Assembly (NCBI GenBank): GCA_965220345.1
Contig: OZ244822.1
Location: 2,108,001-2,172,000, forward strand
DNA from: Aldehydirespirator sp965220345
GTDB lineage: Bacteria; Actinomycetota; Acidimicrobiia; Acidimicrobiales; Aldehydirespiratoraceae
Reading direction: 5' to 3'
Length of the DNA: 64,000 nt
Shown here one piece after another: positions 58,574 to 64,000 of this stretch. Every line of letters starts with the position of its first letter. Position 1 is the first letter of the stretch. A model generated the notes under the pieces. That model was given only the letters and a program-made list of their open reading frames with translations, did not search any database and had not been told where the DNA came from. The translations under genes were made by a program, and so were the position numbers.

Positions 58574-60255
58574 CAAACCTCTAGCGCCTCTGAGCAAACC
58601 TTAAGAGAGAGCAGCCCAGTCTGTTCTTCTTGATTGGTGGCCGGGTCTCTGGCCTTGGTGCTCCTTTCTTGTTGGTTGGTGGCTGGATCTCTAGCTCTGG
58701 CTTGGCTGCTGTTTTGGGTCCGATCTCTTCGGTCTCGGCTTCTTTTTTGAGTCTGGCCTTTTCGGTTTCGGCTGTTTCGATTTTGGCTTTTTCGGGTTTG
58801 GTGCGGTAGTTCTGGCGGTTTAGGCCAGTCTTCGGCGTGGGCGGGTCCGTAGCGGCGCGTGTTGGCGTGTTGTGGTGGGTGCAGTGTGTGGCTGCCGTCG
58901 GGATGTTCGTGGATTTGCCAGTTGTCGTGATGGATTCTGTGGTGGCAGCTCCAACACACCATGATCAGATTGTCAAGACTGGTGGCACCTCCTTGTGAAT
59001 AGGGGGTGATGTGATGAGCTTGACACATAGCGGGGGCAGCACCGCAGTGGAAGCAGCCACCGTAAGTAGCGAGCAGGGATTGCCATTGTGTTTCGGTGAC
59101 TGTGCGACGTGATCGGGTGCGCCAAAGGGCATCCCCGCAACGTTCATAGATCAGTGACGTGAGCCGTGCATTGCAGGTGAGTTCTTCAACTACAGCCGGT
59201 GGTAGCCGTGATCCGTCTGAGAGTTCATAAATCAGATCACGCCCAGCGTCATCCACACGAGCCAACACAGTGATATCAGCCACCCAGCCACCGCTAATCG
59301 CTTCAGATTGAAAGCCAGACTGAGATCTGTTTTCGTTTTCGGCGTCAGCTCCGTATCCAGCATCGCAGTCAGTTAAGGAGTTGGCCTGCTCTTGGTTCGG
59401 TGAAATTTCGTGATCTCTGTGGGCACTGGCTGTATCTGCGTTGCTGCGAATGCTGGCCGCATCAGCAGTTTTGCGACCGCTGGCACCTGCCAGCTTGTTG
59501 AAGCGTCCAGCAGTGGGACTAGTGCTGTCAGTGCTGATGCTGCCGGTTTGGCTTGTGTGGTGCTGTAGTGCGTCGGCCATGCATTGCGGGAACTTGCGTC
59601 TCTGCTCTTCGGGGAGTTGTTTGTCGGCGTTGAGCAGCCGGGTCGCTGTTTGACGCAGCCGGTTATGAAGTCTTTGCCCAGTGATTTTGTCGAACTCGCC
59701 GTGCAGGCCAACCATGCCGTCTTCGGTGTCAAAGAATCTCAGGTAACGCTTGGCTCGTTGCTGAGCGTGTTGCGAAACTCCGTTGTCGGCTTGCTGAGAA
59801 GCGATCCAACGGTTTGCTGCGCCAACAAACTGCTCAGGGCGCAGCGACTGAGCATCTTCCAACAAAGCACCGTCAGCAGCCACAGCATCAGATCCTGTCT
59901 TTGTGATGACCTCAGCAAGTCGTCGTGCGTTGGCTTGCGATACCTTTCCAGACTGCACTGCCTCATAAAGTTCGGGTACTTTGCGCACAGTTTGTGCAGT
60001 GTTGACCCGGTCGCGGGCATCGCGTTGCGCCAGTCCGGCAGATGATGCCAGCAGTTCAGCGCCGCCGTCTCCGTGACGCTCCCGCCGTGCGATCAACTCT
60101 GCTGCTGTGGTCTGCAAAGCAGCAACAACAGCAGCCACAGACCGGGTAACTCGCAGCACCTCACGCAACTCGTCGCAGGTTGCCGTGCCAGCACCGACAG
60201 CAGTAAGCAGCTCGGTAGCTGCGGTTTCAGCCCGTCGGGCGATCTCAATAATCAT
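58570..60255 (-). CDS. DUF222/13E12-repeat HNH endonuclease family protein
   Basis: 561 residues from ATG 60255, fixed by a strong promoter 7 nt upstream. DUF222 domain (about 1-250: LAQRDARDRVNTAQTVRKVPELYEAVQSGKVSQANARRLAEVI), a Ser/Thr/Asn-rich linker (about 265-330), then an HNH nuclease module CFHCGAAPAMCQAHHITPYSQGGATSLDNLIMVCWSCHHRIHH with paired Cys for a structural zinc. The C-terminus is a basic Arg/Gln/Asn/Ser tail with a duplicated ARDPATNQ unit. This family is multicopy in actinobacteria (13E12 proteins) and often lies near mobile DNA; its biological role is not known. Confidence 0.92.
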   Translation of the reverse strand: MIIEIARRAETAATELLTAVGAGTATCDELREVLRVTRSVAAVVAALQTTAAELIARRERHGDGGAELLASSAGLAQRDARDRVNTAQTVRKVPELYEAVQSGKVSQANARRLAEVITKTGSDAVAADGALLEDAQSLRPEQFVGAANRWIASQQADNGVSQHAQQRAKRYLRFFDTEDGMVGLHGEFDKITGQRLHNRLRQTATRLLNADKQLPEEQRRKFPQCMADALQHHTSQTGSISTDSTSPTAGRFNKLAGASGRKTADAASIRSNADTASAHRDHEISPNQEQANSLTDCDAGYGADAENENRSQSGFQSEAISGGWVADITVLARVDDAGRDLIYELSDGSRLPPAVVEELTCNARLTSLIYERCGDALWRTRSRRTVTETQWQSLLATYGGCFHCGAAPAMCQAHHITPYSQGGATSLDNLIMVCWSCHHRIHHDNWQIHEHPDGSHTLHPPQHANTRRYGPAHAEDWPKPPELPHQTRKSQNRNSRNRKGQTQKRSRDRRDRTQNSSQARARDPATNQQERSTKARDPATNQEEQTGLLSLKVCSEALEVC

Positions 60256-60262
60256 AAACAGT

Positions 60263-60290
60263 AGTATAGATAAAGGGTGTGACAAAGCAA
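60263..60290 (-). promoter_or_regulatory. Promoter of the DUF222-HNH gene
   Basis: On the minus strand TTGCTT (60285-60290), 16-bp spacer, TATACT (60263-60268), then 7 nt to the ATG at 60255: best promoter match in the window and probably leaderless. Confidence 0.65.
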
Positions 60291-60671
60291 CCTCAAGATC
60301 ACAATTTTTATCAAAAATTCTGAAAATATCAGAGAATATCCCCATGGCCATGAGGGCTAAAATCGCTGGCTGCTTGGATGATGATCACCACGCCACGGGG
60401 GGAGGGGGGCAACCTCGCCAAGACATGACAGGCACCTGCTGTAGCAGCCCAGCAATACCTGCTTGAGGCCGCCGCGCCAGCAGCCGATTCAACCAACCTC
60501 CACACTGCCCACAGCCCCGGTCCGAGTGGCGCTGAGCATCCCCTAATCTTGAGGGAGAGTTCTGGCATTCACCGAAGGTGTCTCACGTCTGCTTTAGAGT
60601 GTGAAGATTGATCGGTTTACCGCTCAATAGTGAGCATCGTAGCGCTGCTCCCATGAGAAGGGCTGCCTGAC
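60291..60671. other. Noncoding spacer in accessory block
   Basis: About 380 bp between divergent genes. No convincing gene, tRNA or terminator. It contains two G6 runs (60397-60402 and 60404-60409) on the plus strand. A promoter for the methyltransferase gene must lie here but no clear -10 was found. Confidence 0.5.
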
Positions 60672-63419
60672 ATGGCATCACAAAAGGCATCACATGAACA
60701 GTTGATCAACGGCGCACTCGCTGACGCGCTCCGTGCTGTTGGACTTGATGCCGAACCCGAGCCGTTAGGTGGGGTGGGTGGCTTGCGGCCCGACGTAAAG
60801 ATCAGGACAGACCAAGGCATCATCTACTGCGAAGCTGAGAAAGGTGCGACCCTGGCTGGGGCTGTCAAGGACGCTCGGCAACGGGCTGAGCAGATCATCG
60901 ACGGAACGATCGTCGGTGACGCGGTCGTGGCGGTTACTTATCCAGTAAGTCTGAGAGCCGAGGCAGTGTCGGCCTGCCGCGACCTTCGCTGGAGGACGGT
61001 GTACCCGCTATCGCTTGACCACGATGAGCAGGACCATGTTGGCCGCGTCTCTGATCTAGCACGGCACCTGTTGCTGCTGTTCACCGATTTGGGTAGTCCT
61101 GAAGCGGAAGCGGCAAGGCTCAATCAAGCACTCAACACAGCCATGAGTTACCTTTCAGCCGCCGACCGTGGAGCGCTGGCCGAAGCGTTGGACCTGCCGA
61201 CCTCAGTCCGCGGAAAAGACAAGTCCGAAGCGGCCGCAAAACGAGGACTGCTGGTTGTGGCAGCAGCTGCCATGTTCCACGCTCGTCTTGATGCCGCTTT
61301 CACAGACCTTTCCGCCCGGCCCGTAATTGATGCCCGACATTCAGACGGACGGAGCTACGAGGGAACGTGGCCACCAAGACGCGCCATAGATTGCGTTGCG
61401 AGCGACACACCAGTACTCGACCTTTTTGATGCTTGGAGCCTCATACTGGCCAAGGACTACCGACCAGTGTTCCAGTTAGCCTGCGAAGCACTGTACGCCC
61501 CCGTGCTGACACCCCAGTGGAACACAACTGCGAGGATCGTGGCCCGGGCTGGAGTTGTGGCTGCAACATCGGCTGCAGCAGCCGGTCACGATCTCCTAGG
61601 ACGCATTTTTCACCGATTGCTCGATACCGCCCGCTACGACGGCAGTTACTACACTTCGGTATCAGCGGCGACACTCTTGGCGATGCTGGGATTCCCCGAT
61701 ACCGGTGCCCTACCTGAGGATCTGGCTAACCTCAAGGTCATTGACCCGGCCTGTGGGACGGGGACCTTGTTGATGGCTGTCGCCGAACGCATCCGCGAAC
61801 TGCGGGGCTCCGCCCGCCGGGATGCTGAATCTTATGTGCTGATTGAGGATGTGCTGTGGGGACTTGACGTGAACGCCACCGCCTGTCACATGGCCGCTAC
61901 CACGCTTGGTCTGCTGTCGCCATCTACTGCGTTCGACCGAATGAACATCGCTAGGCTTCCGCTCGGAGTTGAAGTCAAGAACCGTAAGCGCTATGCACGA
62001 ATCGGGTCGCTGGAACTCTTGGAGAATGCGGCAACCGGCCAGTTCCGTTTCGGGGAAGAGAGCTACGGGGCTCAAGTTGAGACCAAGAGGGCGCTTACCT
62101 TGCAACCCAACACTTTTCATATGGTGATCATGAACCCGCCATACACTCGCGACTCGCTGAGACATGACCAGTTCTCGAAAGCCGAGGAGAAGCTTCTCAA
62201 GGCACGAGAGAAGACCATTACCGATAAGCGGGCTGGTCATGGTTCCTCGGCGGGATCCATGTTTATGGACCTTGGCGAGCACCTTGCCGATATGGGCTCT
62301 GGGGTGTTGGCGTTCGTGTATCCACTTGCTGGTGTCGCTGCTCCGTCCAATCAAGATGCCCGCAAACTACTAGCGGAGTGGTTTCACGTTGATTGGGTTG
62401 TGGCATCCTTCGATCCGCAGCGGACCAACTTCTCAGAGAACACCAGCATTTCTGAGGCGCTCATAGTGTGTCGCCGCTCACAGCAAGAGCCAGCTTTAAG
62501 GCCGCTAACCAAGTTTGTCAGGCTGTGGCGAAACACTCGCAGTGTCGCAGACATCGCAGGTACCGCCCAGATACTGCTGGAATGGAAGCCCACTGACACT
62601 GCTGACATCGCCAGCGGTGTCGCACAAATCGGCACCTGGCCCGCTGAACGGATGGTTGAGGGCGAATGGGCTCCGCTCACAATAGCGTCGGCGTATCTGG
62701 CCGATATCGCATGCTGTCTGCGCGATGGTGTTTGGAAGGGCACACAGTTCGTGAAACTAGGCCGCAGTGCAGATGTTGGTCCAGCTGGTCAACGAATCCG
62801 TGATGCCTTCACTAGGCACAGTCGCGCCGACAAAACCGGCCGCAAAGCGTTGTGGCACAACGACACTGATCGCGTTGTTGGTCTCGTCTCAACCGCTGAC
62901 AGCTATATCCACGCCAAGAGCGGCAAAGAGCATCTCGCCGACAAGTATTACAGCAAGGCGAACCACCTGCTGATAGCGGCAAAACCGCGTCTAAATACTC
63001 TGAGGGTGCTGGCGGTTTGCTGCGAGGAGCCGACTGTGGGCTCAGGCTGGGTGCCAGCAGCGCCTCTCGACGATGAACTCGATCCCGAGTGGAGCAAAGC
63101 CATGACCGTCTACCTGAACTCGACTCTCGGGGTTCTTGCCATGCTCGCAGTTGCATCACCCAACACTCTGTCTCGTCCCAATTTAAGCCTTCACGCCATG
63201 CGTAGCCTTCCTGTACCCGACCTTAAGCCGAGAAGCCGTGAGCACCTAGTGTCCGTGTTCAACACGATTGACGATCCACTTCTGCCGCTGCACCAAGCTC
63301 AGCAGTGTCCGAGTCGTGCCCGACTCGACGAGGCGGTGGGCGCTGTGCTTGGCATTCCAGTGAGTGATCTTGCCGTGCTGCGTCGTGAACTTGCTGCTGA
63401 ACCTTCCGTCCAACCCTGA
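60672..63419 (+). CDS. N6-adenine DNA methyltransferase with nuclease-like N-terminal domain
   Basis: 915 residues. Methylates adenine in DNA: SAM motif I DPACGTGTLLMAVAERI (about residue 358) and catalytic motif IV NPPYTR (about 489), with a large C-terminal target-recognition region. The first 110 residues (GLRPDVKIRTDQGIIYCEAEKG, then VVAVTYP) fit the D...ExE/K pattern of PD-(D/E)xK-like domains in large actinobacterial methylases, suggesting a type IIG-like or defence enzyme; that is inference. ATG start, weak GAAGG site. Directly behind the stop lie fragments of a RecQ-UvrD helicase, so it may be the surviving part of a two-gene system. Confidence 0.88.
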   Translation: MASQKASHEQLINGALADALRAVGLDAEPEPLGGVGGLRPDVKIRTDQGIIYCEAEKGATLAGAVKDARQRAEQIIDGTIVGDAVVAVTYPVSLRAEAVSACRDLRWRTVYPLSLDHDEQDHVGRVSDLARHLLLLFTDLGSPEAEAARLNQALNTAMSYLSAADRGALAEALDLPTSVRGKDKSEAAAKRGLLVVAAAAMFHARLDAAFTDLSARPVIDARHSDGRSYEGTWPPRRAIDCVASDTPVLDLFDAWSLILAKDYRPVFQLACEALYAPVLTPQWNTTARIVARAGVVAATSAAAAGHDLLGRIFHRLLDTARYDGSYYTSVSAATLLAMLGFPDTGALPEDLANLKVIDPACGTGTLLMAVAERIRELRGSARRDAESYVLIEDVLWGLDVNATACHMAATTLGLLSPSTAFDRMNIARLPLGVEVKNRKRYARIGSLELLENAATGQFRFGEESYGAQVETKRALTLQPNTFHMVIMNPPYTRDSLRHDQFSKAEEKLLKAREKTITDKRAGHGSSAGSMFMDLGEHLADMGSGVLAFVYPLAGVAAPSNQDARKLLAEWFHVDWVVASFDPQRTNFSENTSISEALIVCRRSQQEPALRPLTKFVRLWRNTRSVADIAGTAQILLEWKPTDTADIASGVAQIGTWPAERMVEGEWAPLTIASAYLADIACCLRDGVWKGTQFVKLGRSADVGPAGQRIRDAFTRHSRADKTGRKALWHNDTDRVVGLVSTADSYIHAKSGKEHLADKYYSKANHLLIAAKPRLNTLRVLAVCCEEPTVGSGWVPAAPLDDELDPEWSKAMTVYLNSTLGVLAMLAVASPNTLSRPNLSLHAMRSLPVPDLKPRSREHLVSVFNTIDDPLLPLHQAQQCPSRARLDEAVGAVLGIPVSDLAVLRRELAAEPSVQP

Positions 63420-64000
63420 GGCACATCATCGCTGACGACGGGCGCGGTGAAGGATCTGCAACTGGCAACCTCACTTTTCGCAAGCACGATGCCGAGAATC
63501 ATCGTGTGACGCTCAACCGTGACTGGTCGTCGCTGGTGTCCATAGCGCAGCGGCGACGCAACGGGGCTGAGCAGTTACTTGAACATCTTCTGTCACGACT
63601 ACCGAAAGGTAAACGTGGCAACGATCTACTAGTTGAGACCACTCTCGGGAAGCTGATGAAAGCGATTGAGAGCGATATCCGACTCCAAGAGTCGAAAGAC
63701 CTACGCAAGCTCAAGGAACGCTCGTTGATGTGGCTGCATGAGCAGGAAGTCATCCGACCGCCGAGTCATGGCGCAACATCGTCGAAAATCTGGATAACCC
63801 AGCGCAACGTCAGTTAGTGGCTGATGAGCGTGAGAACACAAACACCCTGGTGCTAGCCGGGCCTGGATCAGGCAAAACAAGAGTTCTGGTACATCGTATT
63901 GCCTATCTGATACGCGCCAAGCGCCAGAACCCTCAGAGTATTCTGGCACTTGCTTACAACCGTCATGCCGCCATAGAAATTCGTCGCAGGCTTCACGAAC
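63420..64000 (+). pseudogene. Decayed RecQ-UvrD fusion helicase, fragment running off the window
   Basis: Two pieces in different frames. Piece one (frame open from 63401, no start codon before GTG 63506) reads IIADDGRGEGSATG, LTFRKHDAENHRVTL, LLVETTLGKLMKAI and LKERSLMWLHEQEVIR, which I recall from the middle of long RecQ-UvrD helicases. Piece two, in the next frame from about 63742, reads ESWRNIVENLDNPAQRQLVADE (Q-motif), LAGPGSGKTRVLVHRIAYL (Walker A) and LALAYNRHAAIEIRRRL. The RecQ half is missing and the region between the pieces is deleted with a frame change. Alternatively, GTG 63817 overlapping the stop of piece one (TAGTG) starts a helicase, but the Q-motif would then be lost. Confidence 0.6.

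Noticed and set aside
60397..60409. G-quadruplex from two G6 runs
   Set aside because: Only two runs separated by one A; weak case and no gene context to support a role.
63817..64000. Intact UvrD helicase gene starting at GTG overlapping the previous stop
   Set aside because: The helicase Q-motif is encoded upstream of this GTG in the same frame, so the true reading frame began earlier.

Overview
The window reads as one chromosomal segment of a moderately GC-rich member of the Actinomycetota. Evidence: the gene orders M23-rpsB-tsf-pyrH-frr-cdsA-dxr-rip-ispG and pdtaR-polA-rpsA-coaE-(gap)-uvrB match the actinobacterial (for example mycobacterial) arrangement, there is a PdtaR-type ANTAR regulator, a bacterial proteasome activator (Bpa) with a proteasome-docking tail, a 13E12/DUF222 HNH protein, and many genes begin with GTG directly behind a -10 box, as in leaderless actinobacterial transcripts. 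Class Acidimicrobiia is my best guess, but this is inference. No rRNA, tRNA or CRISPR array was seen.

Layout. 1-3.3 kb: 3' end of citramalate synthase, then small accessory genes (orphan HicB-like protein, unknown 172-aa protein, HicA/HicB pair, DUF6941 protein). 3.3-22.4 kb: core information and isoprenoid block: RDD membrane protein, gltX, degenerate M23 protein, rpsB-tsf-pyrH-frr-cdsA-dxr-rseP-ispG, then rimP-nusA-infB-rbfA-truB-ribF. 22.4-28.8 kb: M1 aminopeptidase, a DrrAB-type ABC exporter, a SRPBCC protein, a small coiled-coil protein and PdtaR. 28.8-34.2 kb: polA-rpsA-coaE. 34.2-46.3 kb: a galactoside/aldonate catabolic locus lying between coaE and uvrB: GntR regulator and PfkB (KDG-type) kinase on the minus strand, and divergently a galactonate-dehydratase-like enolase-superfamily enzyme, a Tat-exported lipoprotein sugar-binding protein, two permeases and a GH36 alpha-galactosidase, ending tail-to-tail against a GH2 beta-galactosidase. 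Together they suggest import of alpha/beta-galactosides, hydrolysis, and breakdown of the released sugar acid through a 2-keto-3-deoxy intermediate; the transporter ATPase, sugar dehydrogenase and aldolase are not in the window. 46.5-57.1 kb: uvrB, PP2C phosphatase, Rrf2 regulator, AlkP-superfamily phosphodiesterase, Bpa, dnaE, an unknown gene and a nitroreductase. 57.1-64 kb: accessory block with a DUF4143 AAA ATPase, a DUF222-HNH protein, a large N6-adenine DNA methyltransferase with a nuclease-like N-terminus, and what looks like a decayed RecQ-UvrD fusion helicase.

Two signals are not explained by any single gene. First, most longer intergenic regions, and several coding sequences, carry short direct tandem duplications (typically 13-17 bp, also 26-30 bp), often copying the last bases of a gene including its stop codon, or copying a promoter -10 box or start codon. 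Second, at least ten genes share the architecture TANNNT, 6-8 nt, then GTG/ATG, predicting leaderless mRNAs. Several housekeeping proteins (S2, NusA, IF2, S1, GluRS, DnaE, PepN, LacZ) also carry low-complexity tails or insertions, some clearly made of such duplications.
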